This document shows positions 21,930-34,894 of a stretch of 64,000 nt of DNA, piece by piece; positions within the stretch are counted from its first letter, which is position 1, and each line of letters starts with the position of its first letter. The notes below the pieces were generated by a model that ran no database searches, was not told the DNA's origin, and saw only the letters and a program-made list of their open reading frames with translations. The position numbers and the translations under genes are program-made. This DNA comes from Rhyacophila brunnea (taxonomy: Eukaryota > Arthropoda > Insecta > Trichoptera > Rhyacophilidae): the NCBI GenBank assembly GCA_022495005.1, contig JAGYXB010000653.1, positions 1,426,001 to 1,490,000 on the forward strand, read 5' to 3'.

Positions 21930-22770
21930 AGGTCATGCATGACGAGATTTATGAGACGTGGCAATATACCAAAAGAAATAGCGCAACCTTGCACTTACAT
22001 TATGCTCCGATGCTGGTGCGTCACATAGTGCAGTATGTAATTAAGAATTTTTTATATTCATAACATGTATTATTTTTTACTATATTCATTGTTTTACATA
22101 TTTTATTATTGACATTATATTTCATGATCATATGTAATAAAAACCTACAAATTGATCTCTATAATGTTAACTCATGCGAATTTAATTGTTTACTAATTTA
22201 TGAAACTAATAATTCAAAACAAGATTTCCTCGAGATTTGAAACAATTTGTTAGAAAATATTCTTCTTTATCGGTTGACTCATGTCTTTATGAAGGTTGGT
22301 GATTATCAAACAGTTTCTCCCTTTGAGATTACAGATCAGAATACGTTATTGTGTTATAGAACCACGCCTTTCCTTCTATATCTATGATATTCATCTTCTA
22401 CCATACCCTCAAATTAATAATATAAAGATAGTGGGTATTGTTCGGCAAAATGAAGCCGTGTTTCTTACGTATAACTCGCAGTAGAACCTCAATATTATTA
22501 TTATTAACTTAATTATCAAACAAAACTCCCACGATGGCCCCGCGACTTAAGCGTCGGCATATGCCCTATAGCGTCGTGGATCCCAGGTTCAAATCCTGGG
22601 TCTGGCTAGTATACGTATTAATTTTCAATTTGTGTGTGAGTCAGGGTATGGACCTAATAGGTTGAGCATGTGGCTGACATCCATTTCTCGTAAAAAAACA
22701 AAATCTGTTAATACAAACCTCTACACGGCCCATATTATCCTATTAGGATCGGACATGGTCGGAAAAAAAA
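21930..22770 (+). repeat. Local duplication, copy B (includes a SINE)
   Basis: This is the partner of 20510-21181, about 1.57 kb downstream. The best-conserved part is 22255-22525. It contains extra A/T-rich sequence (about 22035-22250) that is absent from copy A. The SINE at its right end is more complete than in copy A, so copy A's SINE deletion arose after the duplication. Confidence 0.85.
22529..22770 (+). mobile_element. tRNA-derived SINE, copy 4
   Basis: The tRNA-like head includes B box ggttcaaatcc with a perfect T stem (cccag/ctggg), the body motif ggacctaataggttgag, and the 3' end cctattaggatcggacatgg followed by an A-run. Relative to other copies it has a short insertion in the A-box region (gtcggcatatgccc) and a deletion in the ctctgtggagg part. 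Confidence 0.9.
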
Positions 22771-24750
22771 CAACAGTCAGGAATCAATCATGTGATGGAT
22801 TTTTTTTTTTTTTTTACATGTTATAGTGAATATGACAAATTAAAAATTCAAAGCGTTTTATCACATTAAAAAAATTGTTAACAGTACCTATTTAAAAGTA
22901 AAGTGATGAAAAAGAATGATCTAATAAAAAATATTTCACAAGAAAAAGATTGTAATTTTTCTGAAAAATCTACAGTACCGTAAACGAGTAGAATAATTAA
23001 TAACACGCGACTGAGCTTTAAGCTCAAGTACTCAATGTTTTGTGAAATACTAGCAAATATAAAATACGTAGTGTAAGATATGTCAATATGACGGTAAATG
23101 TAGTACCACCTCAAGCACTGATGCTATGTATTTGCGAAAAGTTATATTTTCGCAAAGTTTTCTTGAAAAATTGTCATATTTGAAAGTAAGTCTTTGCTGT
23201 CTACAGAGAATCTCTCGCAACAAAAGTGGCAAGTTCATATTTTCTAGACGACACGCTAACAAAAATCCAGTATCGTGCTGAATAAGTAATGTTATCATGT
23301 TGCATTCTAATAAAAATATTTTTTATCGACTTTATAATGTAAATTTATCATATTGGTTAGTAATCAGATTATAATATATTAATAGGTTCTGTGTAGTTTC
23401 ACCAAATTTTATACAACTATTAGTGATTGAAATCTAACAAAATTATGTAAATGTTAAATTTAGTTTTTATCCAATGCAAGATTCAATAATGTAATATTAT
23501 TCATTGAATCCCTATGTTGCTTCTAAAAGCTTCAAAAACAGATCAATTAGATTAAGCTTTAATAAGTCTTGTACTGAGTGAGATTCAAACACAAATATTA
23601 GGTGTATAACAAGCAAAAACGTGTGTTTATTTTTTATGTTTTTTTCTAATATGCATTTTAAATTACAGAATGGATTGAGACACATGTCTTAAACAAAGAC
23701 AATGTATTTAAAGATACTGATAACAATATTGATAATTATTGTAGAATTATATACTTACAATATTCCTTTTACCATTACCGTTTTTAATACTGCAACTAAC
23801 CATTATATTCCATAAAAGTGGTGTAGTCGTTGCAGAAAAATAATCAAAAAACAATGACATATTTTTATATTCTTAAAAAGCGCTGTAAATTATGCAAATG
23901 GAAATGAGAATATCACACGTGTTATATAAAACAAAATGTATTTATATAAAATATAACCTCGTCGATAAGTGGACTTAATGACGTCTCTAATTCATCGGTT
24001 GCTAATTTAAATATTGTGGCTGAATACAATTATTAACACATTGTTATTCTCAATTTGTATTTAGGTAACAATATTTCTCTAACGTATTTATTCGGCGAAT
24101 GACCAATTCGTCGTAAAAAGTTTCCGCCATGTATATTCGTTTCACATTTCGCGGAAAGGTAACATAATTGTTTTTATAATAAATACTAGTTATTTTAATA
24201 TTTTTCGGTACTTCACTGAAAACAAAAAGGACGAAGAGAAGAAAAAAAGTAGAAACAAACAAAACGTGAGTCAAAATAGTAGAAACTATATTTTCAGTGC
24301 AGCCAATTGATTCTGTAATGTTTATCAATCTTTTAGTTGACTGAGTTTTTTCTTGAAAATATAAGTACAACCATATTAAATAAATAAATTAGCACCTACC
24401 TCAATTATGTATTTATTTAAAACGGTACTTACCTACACAAATTTGTAATTTACTCAATAATTACTTTTATTTGTATTCTGTATTGATACCCAGAGTCTTG
24501 CAAATCGTCTTTGTTTTATTTTTTAATATATATTTAAAATTCACATAATATAATATACAGATAAGTTTCTAAGTAAAACAAATCAAATGATGATGATTTT
24601 TTATATATTAAAAAATAATTCATTAGACTTCAAATAAAGTGCTGAACTCATAGATATTTACAAAATATAACTGGTATGGCCGATTATGGTCCCAATCCTA
24701 TCCTTAAATCTACAAAAATATGTCACACCTACCATCCTTATTTATTATTA
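22771..24750. other. A+T-rich noncoding DNA
   Basis: No convincing feature is seen. Frames of 60-106 codons on the minus strand (23114-22878, 23298-23083, 24370-24050) have A/T-driven composition (F, I, N, Y, L) and lack domain motifs or supporting signals. Confidence 0.5.
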
Positions 24751-24754
24751 TCAT

Positions 24755-25140
24755 CCAGGCATTTAACTATCACGGGTCATCAGTAGACCGTGATTTGATA
24801 ACTATCAGTTATTCATAGATCACGACCGGGTCAATTTGATACAGGTGACCGTCGTCCAATCGAACTAATCTGATCTATGTCTAATTTTAAACACTTGGCA
24901 AGTCGTGATACCGGCTCTTGTGATTCATCAACCTCCTTAATCAAAAGTGTACCGTCAAGTGCCGCGCAACGGGTAAGCCCCAATAAACAATACCACGCGA
25001 GTACTAGTGCCATCAGACCACGGAGTCCACCCGAACAACATCAAGGTTAGTGCCTGGATCAACTTTCGTGTAAATCGCTGCCCTCACTAGATCAGTAATT
25101 CACAAGCATTCCAAAATTACAGTCCACTGCAAATAGCGCA
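24755..25140 (-). other. G+C-richer block with signal-peptide-like frame
   Basis: The block is markedly G+C-richer than its surroundings. On the minus strand a 60-codon frame (25013-24831) starts with a hydrophobic, secretion-signal-like stretch (MALVLAWYCLLGLTRCAALD) and then turns polar. This could be a first coding exon of a secreted protein, but no promoter or convincing donor was identified. Against this, acgggtcatcagt nearby (24773-24785) also occurs at 1746-1758, which suggests a repeated element. Confidence 0.25.
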
Positions 25141-25439
25141 ACCAATAACCTTTTATTTAATTATACCACGTGGTTAGGATTTTTTTGTTAATTTTTCAAT
25201 AGCTAGGTATAAATGTTTTTTTATAAATTTTTATATCAGAAATCTTTTATGACTGGGTATATAAAAAATATGAAAACTCTTTTTGGTCGATAATAATTAC
25301 GATGCTCCAAAAGTATCAAATTTACAATACTTAGAATGTCTTAATTAATTTTATTACATAAAAGTAAAATATAATTAGGTATCTAAAAATATAGCCGATC
25401 TGAAAAGCTTTAACGATTATATTTTATAAATTTTCTCAC

Positions 25440-25566
25440 TTACGCATCCTGCAATTTCCCGACCGCTACCGAGCGGCTGCGAGTTTTCCCGAATTTGCTT
25501 TACAGGCCCGAACGCGTATTACCAAGTAATAATCAGTATTCACACGACTCTCGCTTTGTTGGGTCG
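25440..25566 (+). promoter_or_regulatory. TATA-less core promoter (Inr plus DPE)
   Basis: A local G+C-rich island with CG dinucleotides (gaccgctaccgagcggctgc, ggcccgaacgcg) lies upstream of TCAGT at 25533-25537, the arthropod initiator core. With its A (25535) as +1, GGTCG occupies +28 to +32, exactly where a downstream promoter element (RGWYV) is expected. No TATA box is evident at -30. Sequence composition and exact spacing together support a + strand promoter; no transcript evidence is available. Confidence 0.45.
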
Positions 25567-25945
25567 CCATACAGTTGCACTTATACAGTTCTCTTAGTCC
25601 CGATCTGGATTTTTTTTAAAAGCCAAACAACAGAAAAGTGATAACTATCATTTAATGAGCGTAAGATTGTTTGACATTGATAAGTTATTAAAATTGTGGA
25701 AAAGTTGGACAAAGTTTTAGTTTTTATTAATTAAAGTTTTCTTATCTCGTAATTTAATCTACAACGTGTTTTTTAATAAACTTTGATTAAAACCTTTTTA
25801 TTGAAATAAAAAAAGTTTATAAAAAAAACTGTAAAATTAGTTTTGAGTTTTAATATTATTTAAGTTTGTTATATTTACATATTGATTATAGTTTGTTGTT
25901 GTGCTGTGTATTTCAAGAATGTTCCATGGAAAGTGATCAATATTG
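25535..25945 (+). other. Candidate first exon (mostly 5' UTR)
   Basis: Transcription from the proposed start would give a leader with two possible ends. One donor (gtaaga) lies at 25660, just after an ATGAGC. The other (gtaaat) lies at 25946, after ATG at 25926 and six codons (MESDQY) plus two bases. Neither ATG has a strong insect start context. No downstream exon could be matched, so the gene is unidentified. Confidence 0.3.
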
Positions 25946-28900
25946 GTAAATATTTTTTTTTAATATTTTATAACATGTTTTATATATATTAAATATTTTT
26001 GAACAACCACTCAGTTAATAAGCAAATTGGGTTATCAGTATAATAAAGTCATTTTCATATTTTAATAATTCTATATAGCTACAAGTTATAATGTTTAAAT
26101 AAAATAATATAGTGTCTTATTATAATCATAAAAATGTGTATTAAATTTTTTTTATAGTTTCAACTCGAATTCTTCTAGATTTGCTTTAAATGCAGATACT
26201 TAAATGTATTCATATTAGATAAACACATATTTGGATCAGTTTTTGTTACAATTTTAATCAATATTTTTTTGACATATTATAAGAGTCAACAATATATAAC
26301 ATAATAATTTATTATACACTTAATTTTGAGAAATGATTTAAATATAGTACAAATGGTCCCTTAATACTTTTTGATAATCTTATGATGGCTAATGATAAAT
26401 AGCGCATTCCAAATTAAAATCTCCTTATTAAGTCACATTTTTTTTTAATAAAGTGTATAAGTAGGTAACATTTATTATTAACAAAGTGTGATATTGTATA
26501 TTAAAAATATAGCTACGCCCACTATAATTAACAATCTAATAATTGTAAATACGTGAAAAATATCATAATGGTACCAATGTATATAAATAAGTACCCACCT
26601 AAAAATATATATATTTTTTTAATATAATATAATATTATGTACCTATATAGAGGTGTGAATATTTTTTTATGAATATATTAAAAGCTTGTAACAAAATACT
26701 ATAATAATCACATGGGTATAACATTCTTTTTCTCATTATTTGTGAAATGCATGAGTGCATGCCTCAAAAGCAGTGGATTTAGATTAGAATCCGGCGTATG
26801 ATAAAGAATACACAATGTTTTTTTATGTGTGTTTGATCCTGAGCAAAGACCCAAAGGTTATGCTAATGGTTAATAAAAAATAATACAAACAATATTTTAA
26901 TGCAAACTTTACTTTATAAAGGTAATTGTCATATGATTAGGAGCGAAACTAATATTAAAATGTCCAATATTAAACCATAGAATATAATTATCCAACCCTT
27001 TAAATATTTCATTACGATTAATAGCACATTATTTATTTATATATTTATTTATATATTTATTTAATTATTTCAATAATTATGATAGATGTGTAAAATAACA
27101 ACTATTTGTGAGTAAAATAAATTACTTTTTGGTTACAGTGTTATTTTATTATAAAACAAGTTGAAACAATACATTATCGGGAACGATGGGCAAAAAACTT
27201 GAATCTTTTATTAGAGTATGGAACCATATGCGATAAATTCAACCATTTTATCTTACTACATGAACATTTCAAATACCCTGATAGTCTCGCCCCTAAATCT
27301 AGGATTGTAGAATAAAATAAGCGAAAATATTTTTCACATTTATCACATTGACAGGTTGGGTTTATTGAAAAAAGAATGTTCAGGAGAATGAAAGAATGTG
27401 CCGAATTCCTTCTCGTGTTTTTCCCAGACGCAAAGAATTTGTGTTTTACAGAAAAATACCTTTTTGTTTTTTTTAATCAAATGATTGAAATCAAAACCAA
27501 AATTAATGCCAAATACGAACCTGAATTTCCGTATAATATCTCTTATCGATTTAATACCTTGATATTGTCAATGTCTCGTAATATGTAATCTCATTTTATT
27601 TTACTATGAACAAAAATAAACGCAAACTGTAAACGATTTAAGTTTAATCTTATAACTTGTTAATTATAAAATTTTGAAAATAACAAAAAGCTGTATGTAC
27701 ATTGTCAGAGTGCCGACAGATTTTATTTCGTGTGGTAGTGCAACTATTTCATCTTGAATCTTTTACTTAAGGTTATGCTGAGATGGTGGCTTGATGATGT
27801 AGACTTTTGACTTTTGATTATCCCAAATAAAAAGTCAAAGACAGTCGAATCCGGAAAATGTGCTGATGCCAGACTAGTCAATTCTATTCAGGTATCAAAA
27901 AGTTTTGTGTAATGAGTATATAGCAGTCATCACTTCTCACTGCACTGGGGTACTAGTTTTCAAATGAATAGCGGTTCTAGGACGTATCGGAACATCATCT
28001 CATACCAAACTGTTGGATATTGTAATCTTGAATACATTTTTCAGTAAAGTTTTTTTTTCAGTTCAAAGTAAACTTCTTATGATATTAATAATTTTGAAGA
28101 AAAGTTAACGATTTTAGCACCAAACTTTTGTTCTTTAATAATCTAAAGGATATTGGGTGATATTGCTTTAGGAGACAAAATAATATTTATAAGTATTTAT
28201 TCTGCTGCTATGTATCGTGCGATTAACCTGTTTGATGGCACCACAAAGGTTGATTTAAAATCATATAATATTCGTGGAATTGTTAAATACGTAAAATTTA
28301 TAATCGTTTTATTTTTCTTTAATATTTACATATTAACATACTTTCTTGTTATATTGGTTGTTATTTATGATTAGATCATTTTTATATTCTATATATTGTA
28401 TTATGTATTATGGCGCATTGATCAATCTCTGTTATGCCGTAATATTTTTTACTAATATTAACTGGTATGAAATTCATATATTAGGAATCCTATGCTGTTT
28501 GTGAGTATTTTATATAAATAAATAAGTTGTGTTTCGTGTATAAAAAAAATTAGTAGCAAAAACTATATTTTTCTTTCATTGCTTGACCTATTCTCTGATA
28601 TGTTGTATTTTATAGATTAAGTTTAAGATGCATAATTAGATATACCTAGGTCCATAATAAAATTTTTGGTTTTATACACCATGCTAATAAGAATTTTATT
28701 GTATTTCCAGAGTTATATAACTAGATACCTAAGTCACTTACTTCTATCAGAGTAAAAAAGTTATGTGTATATACTATGTTCATATAGAATTTTACACATA
28801 GAGCTTTGCAGTAATAATAATATATATAGAGAAAAATCGACAAATTGTAAAATAGTTGAGATTGAACCTAATGGGGCGTGGTCGTCGTTTAAAAAAAATA

Positions 28901-29129
28901 TACATTTGATAAACGATTATAATGATTTTTTTAAATTTGATGTTGAAATTTGCTTATGATTATAATTACATACATCATTATCATCAATGGTTGTTGTAAT
29001 CATCATTAACTCCACAGTCCGGTGTAGTAATTTTCTAGCTTCCATGGATTTCTTAACATTTTTTTACCATGCTTTTCAGCCATTTGCTCAACTTATTACG
29101 ATTATGACTGGCGTAAGATCAAAGGTCTA
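25946..29129. other. A+T-rich, probably intronic; two weak exon candidates
   Basis: Mostly featureless. Two open stretches on the + strand deserve mention. 27355-27588 follows a possible acceptor (cacattgacag) and is open for 77 codons to TAA. 28148-28288 follows ctaaag, reads MYRAINLFDGTTKVDL in the middle and ends at gtaaaa. Neither has recognisable similarity, and neither phase can be tied to the promoter upstream. A 12-bp period repeat (atttatttatat) lies at about 27030-27065. Confidence 0.3.
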
Positions 29130-29781
29130 GGACAATTCGGTGCCGGGACAACTGAACGCCACGCAATCGAATGAAATTTGAAAATAAATAGATGTTCATG
29201 AATTATAATATGTACTTTAAAAATATAAATTTAAATTATTATATTATTATTTAATACTTGTGAGAATTTAAATATGCATAGGTAAATACTGACCCCACGA
29301 TGGTCGCGCGGCTTAAGCATCAGACTATTACGTTATAAGTCCCAGGTTCGAATCCTGGGTCTGGCAAGTACACATATTGTTTTTCAATTTGTGTATGGGT
29401 CAGAGTATGGACCTAATAGGTTGAGCAAGCGGCTGCCATCAATTTCTCGTCAAAACAAAATATGTTAATACAAATCTCCGCATTGTGGAGGCCCATTCTT
29501 ATTGGATCGGAAATGGCCGAAAAAAAATAATGATTTCATTTTACATATGTTTAAGTTTTAATGAGAAGAGAGTTTTTTTAAAAAAGCTTCAAGCATGAAA
29601 ATTCTCAATCCAGAATAAAAAAATACTATGTTAAGAGCAAAATTAATTAAAACTATTACGTAGTAGATAAGAAATGATTAAAATTACTGGTCTACTTTCT
29701 GCATAAAATTGTAACACACGTCTATATTTTATTTTAATCGACAATGCGAAGCCCGATTGTCCTGGCGCCCAGTTGTCCCAA
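29130..29781. mobile_element. Inverted-repeat element split by a SINE
   Basis: The left arm 29130-29180 reads ggacaattcggtgccgggac and the right arm, reversed (29781-29733), gggacaactgggcgccagga; both continue into cgca(a/t)tcga and an A-rich part. Arms are about 48 bp and roughly three-quarters identical. The arms contain internal repeats of ggacaa(c/t)t. A SINE (29293-29527) lies in the interior, so without it the element would be about 420 bp. No target duplication was identified. Confidence 0.65.
29293..29527 (+). mobile_element. tRNA-derived SINE, copy 5 (nested)
   Basis: The head is cccacgatggtcgcgcggct, the B box ggttcgaatcc with an intact T stem, the body ggacctaataggttgagc, and the 3' end is altered (ttattggatcggaaatggcc) with an A-run. 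It is inserted in the inverted-repeat element at 29130-29781 and is therefore younger than that element. Confidence 0.9.
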
Positions 29782-31679
29782 CGCGACTCACGGTTTCATA
29801 GGCAACGCACTGACACCAGTCCACCACGAGGATAAATCTATATCGCTATTTTAAATTATATATTTATATACATTTTTTTTTATTTTAATACAATTAATAG
29901 CATGCCTAGTAAATAAACAATGTGATTTCAAATATAATTTGTAATCGCAGGATATCGGCATTACAAGTTTTGATACCGAGGATCATATAATAAAATGTTT
30001 TCTATTTTTTCAGTAGGTAGGCAGCTGTATCAATATTTATTGGTAATAAATACATTCAAATTAAATTATTTATATTGTGATTGAGTAGATAAGATGGTTG
30101 ATGAGATTTTGACAAAAAACTATATATATATAATAGGAGGGGTGCCGAGCGATAGAAAATAATGTTAAATTGTTAAGTTTTAATAATTACAGTCGACGAT
30201 GGAAATCGTAAGAATTATCACATTTTCCATGCCTAATTACTGCGTATTGAAAAAAATGTGTCTTGGTACGTCAAAAGTTAAATACTTAGTTTCACTATGA
30301 ATGAGTTGTTTACATTTACGTATATATTAAATATAATATTTTAATAAATTTGAATTGGAACATATCTGTAGATATTTATAACACAACAGCAACTTTGTAT
30401 CAAGGGTTCGAGGGGATTTAATGTAGATCAAACACTTATAATAAATATTTACAAAATACTTTACGCATCAATCAATTTAAACCAAAAAAGGCTGAAACTT
30501 TAATGTTCTTTGTACTGACAAATAAATGTTTAATGTTACGAGTCATAAAGCTTTTGTTAGTGGAAGAAGAACTAAAAACATTATTTTACATATTTTTCAT
30601 CCATCAAGCAGAGGTATTTTATTATTACTACTATTTGTTTATATATTTCATTCTCTGATATGTATTTATTTGTATAAATAACTTGACTTTGAGAATGTTC
30701 TTATACCAGATACAAATATATTTGCTTGATACTTTGTTGAAAACATAAATCAATACGGAAAAATTAAACCTTTTTGAATAAATCAAGGTGAGCGTAAAGT
30801 AACCGCAAAAAGATAAATCGAGATTATTTCGAATCAAAATTGTTTTCTACGTTAAATCACATCACGCGCAAAACATCCCCTAGCGATATTTACACATCCG
30901 AATGAAAAGAATAAAAAGGCACCCAAAGCGAAAATTGTTTATCATCAATAAAAAATATATCGAGCGTTGTGTTCGCAAAGAAAATAAAACGTGTTAAAAT
31001 ACGCGTTTTTTCCTTCAATAAGATAGCCTCTGATTTAGGGGTGCCTTATTTAAGTGTAGCCTAATTGCGAGATTCTAAGCCCACGGGTTTTTCTTTGAAA
31101 TTGGGTAGGTATTTATTTAGCAATCTTCTCCCATTTATTTCAAAGCAAGATATCATACACGTACACTTTTCTAATATGTACTTAATTATATAATATTATA
31201 ATAAAATATACGAAATGTCGCTAGAAATAAATATCGCATAATAAATTAATGTATTGACATAAAGTAAAATATAGAGGAAAATAGTGTTTCTTTGGACATA
31301 TTTTTTCGGTTAGGATTATTTTCACATGAATGGAAAAATGTACATGAAAAAATATTCTTCTTGTGCTTGCTATTTAATTTCACATATTTGAGATGAATAA
31401 AAACCAGATTTTCGTAAAAATATAATCTTATCCAACGGTACAATTTATGTATAATATATGTATCAATATGAGTAAAAATAAACATTTAGATCAGTGATTT
31501 ACAGCCAAAGTTCATCGAGATCTGTCAGTGGCTATTCGACAATTCAAAAAATTTTGCCAAAAAAGTTGTTCTTAATTGAAACCTTTTTGATAATAATATA
31601 TTGAATGTATGGTTTAACGTCACTTAAATTAAATTTAAAGAATAAAGTTACTACTTTGAAAATTGCAGTTCTTTAAGTT
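29782..31679. other. A+T-rich noncoding DNA
   Basis: No gene or repeat boundary is evident. Minus-strand frames at 30837-30631 and 31485-31246 have composition expected of random A/T-rich DNA. Confidence 0.55.
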
Positions 31680-31860
31680 TATTCTTTTTTCTTCGGCCAT
31701 ATCCGCCCCTTAGCTGGAGTATCTGGATACCACGCTGTGGCTCCAAGAATCCCTGTCGCTAGCCAGTTTTCGCGTAATTCCAGGTCATACCGGTATCTCG
31801 TAGCTCCGCAGTATAAACTATATGTAATAGTATTTAGCGGCCTTTCAAGACGCCGAAATC
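31680..31860 (-). other. G+C-rich block, possible retroelement tail
   Basis: The block is about half G+C. On the minus strand one frame is open across roughly 45 codons and includes ELRENWLATGILGATAWYP. This could be a coding remnant, perhaps the C-terminus of a retroelement, but I do not recognise it. Multiple CG dinucleotides (gtcgctagcc, tttcgcgtaa) survive, unusual for old neutral DNA here. Confidence 0.25.
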
Positions 31861-34189
31861 AAAGATTAACTTTGAATATTTTAAGATAATTTTAATCAGG
31901 AGTTTAAGTTTAGATGTCGTATAATCAGTTAATTATTATAAAAGTAGAGATAGTTCTGTATGGTAAGAGAATATTTGAGCGACAAAAATTGAGTTGTATT
32001 TTTTTTTAAATTAGTTAATCTCATAAGGATCTGGGTTGCTTCACAAAGAAGTTTTTTAACAGAAATTTGTTTAAAATTTGGGTGTGCATAGGGTCAAAAC
32101 AGTGTCTAGGTTTCTAACTACATACTGCTTAACTCAGCGGCTATACTGTAGTTTATCATTTAAAACCTTAATATATGTCAGCTAAGTAAGACTTCCACGA
32201 GATGTCTCAAAGATTTTGACAATCTAAAAAGGTTAAATAGTGATCACATATATTATATTCTGTTGACATAATCATATATAATATTATTTGGTAAGTGAAA
32301 ATAAATAAACTCATTGACATTAGTTTCACATACGTTTCAAATATGTTGTTCCAGATCAGTTAGTATATTATATTGTATGCAAGTATGTAGGTACTTATAA
32401 TATGAATAGGTTACCAATTACCTAGGTAACTCAATGGGTACTGATAGCAAAATATTTTTATTTGATATATAATATACTCATTCTTCAGCATGCTCTATGA
32501 ATTAAAAATCATTGTTATTCAAAGGTTTGCAAGCACACGTAGGTAACATAGATTTTTTTGATATAAGTATTTTATTTTAATAGATATTGCATAATTTGGG
32601 ACTTTTCATACTTAATATTACAAACAATAATACGCATGATTAAAATATAGTTAGTTTTGGAAAAAATATTTCATAATAATTAATGACTGCCTTAATAGCT
32701 TAATTGAAAAAGATCAGCATTGTAATGGTTGAAGGTTCTAGTCCCATTCAATATTTTTCTAAAATCACCATGTCTTTGATGTGTTCTACATTATGTGTAT
32801 TTAATAAAGAATGCTACAATGCAATAAATAATCAAAGTAAAAATCTATTGTTATTAATTAATTATATAATTCATTTTTGACTATTGGTTTTTGTATTTTA
32901 AATAAATATATCGGTTATGTGTCCTGATTACTAATAGAGCACATTGCCGTGAATCCAGTGAATACTGGTTAAAGTAATGTCGGGCGTCGTATTTTTTCAA
33001 CTACTAGGTAGTCTGAGGTATTTTCAAATCATGTATGTTTAAAAGAGTTCAACTTATAGAGTTAAACAGCGTTCAGATAAACCATATAGATTTTTAACCG
33101 CATACATGTTGAAAATCTTCTAAACTCTATTTAATTACCACACCAACTCACATTATTATTTTTAACGTAATATATCTTATGACAACAATAATTAATGATT
33201 TGCATGCACATTTTTACGGGTTTTTTAGTCATCAACGTCTCAAAGGTACATAAGCACCTTAATTAATTAAATGTTTTGATAATAAGTAATTCGTAGATAG
33301 ACTTTTTAGATATTAAGGGTGAAAAACTATTTCTGTATTTACTGAACATTTTGAAAATAAAATACTTTTATGTTTTATAAAATATACCAGCATGAACATA
33401 ATATTATGCAAACGTGGTATAATTCAATAGAACCAAAAGTAATGAATTTAATTTACTTAAACATTTTTAATTATTCAAAAAAATACGAAATAAAAAACGC
33501 TTATTTATCATTTGAATAGAAAACATGTCAAAATCTTGTATATTTATTTTACAGGGGGCGCAGACTAAAAAAAAGGTTTCGTTCACTTCGAAGATATTAA
33601 TAGTTATGGCGGATGATTAATGACATATTCCAAAATTGAATTAGCAATATGGAAACTTAATACTTTTAGTAAAACTATAAATAAACCGAAACCAAAGTAA
33701 TTTCAACAAATTTGTTTTGAGAAGTACGTACTTACGTAGTTATTGGTAGTTTTAAAGAATCATAAAAAATATACCTCTTATACAAGATACATTTTTTTAC
33801 TATCACAGTATTAATACTTAATAGCATAGTAAGAATATTTTAGATAGAAAATAATAAAATATGATATTATGTACTTAAACATAAAAATAAATATTTTTTT
33901 TATAAATATTTGTCGAGATTTAATATTTTTTAGGTTTAAGTCCAGTTAAAATACGTAAAAGAAATTGTAAAATATAAACAAAAAGTTATTAGACAAATGA
34001 TAATTGTGTAGATATTTATTAGAAAATGTTTTGATGTAAATATTGTTTGAATATTAATGTAGTATTCATTTATTACTGGACTATAAATTATAAATTAAAT
34101 TTTGTTACCTGCTTCAAATTAAAAGCCAAGTTTATGCCTGTTTTTGCCATTTACACATGGCTGCGAATCCGAGTAAGTAATTATATGGA
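31861..34189. other. A+T-rich noncoding DNA
   Basis: Nothing definite is visible. A B-box-like phrase (ggttctagtcc, about 32734-32744) may be a SINE relic. Confidence 0.5.
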
Positions 34190-34350
34190 ATAGTTACGCA
34201 GCCCTAGTATGAACGATTCTGGCCCCGCCCAAGGGGGCAAAAGCCCTACGGAGTTGTGTTCTGTTTTTACAAGATTTATCTTGAAATTCGCATAACCATG
34301 TTCCGCCTACATATTATGAAACTCATGGGCGGCAAATTGCGCCCGAGTTA
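34190..34350. repeat. Hairpin-rich G+C cluster
   Basis: Overlapping palindromes occur in the G+C patch: gccccgcccaagggggc (about 34222-34238) and gggcaaaagccc (about 34234-34245), which compete for the same bases, and gggcggcaaattgcgccc (about 34328-34345). The cluster resembles subterminal parts of DNA transposons, but I could not define ends. Confidence 0.4.
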
Positions 34351-34894
34351 TGTTTGTGAATGCTACTAAAAACGGAGACAACGATGATTTTTGTACAAGA
34401 GGAAAGAATAAATTTCTAAAGCTAATGCTATAGGGTTACCGAGAATGTATTTTGTTTTAGAGAACTTATGAAATTTCGACACAAATTGAGTACAGCAGAA
34501 GTAAATCATACACATTACATACATCATCGTGCGGTTATTTTTACTTGTAGGGATGCTGTCTAAAAATAATGAAAACAATGTTAAACAAAGCTGCAAGTAA
34601 TGTACTGCCATGCTACGTTTGTTTTTGGTTTTAGTGAAATGAGAATCCAAGTTTTAAACTATCTTTTCTCTTATAATATTATGTAAAATAATTGTTGGAT
34701 TCTTTTGACATAATCTCTAAATCGGCAGTGACTTTTTATTTAAAAGGGCAGTGTAGCGTTTTGAATTAATTAGCAGCAAACTTTCCACTATTATCACCCG
34801 CATCTCTATAGACGCTAGCATTTCAACAAGATTTTAGATTCACCTAAACTGTCAATTTCATAAGTTGTTAAATGTGTAGCTATTCTAATAACTC

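Noticed and set aside
20723..22484. Pair of similar 62-codon frames as a duplicated gene
   Set aside because: Neither begins with ATG, the similarity is explained by duplicated DNA including a SINE, and indels between copies shift the frame.
24050..24370. 106-codon minus-strand frame
   Set aside because: Composition is what A/T-rich DNA yields by chance and no domain or regulatory signal supports it.
26750..26850. tRNA-derived SINE near ttagattagaatccggcgta
   Set aside because: The B-box resemblance is too weak, and no A box or family body motif is present.
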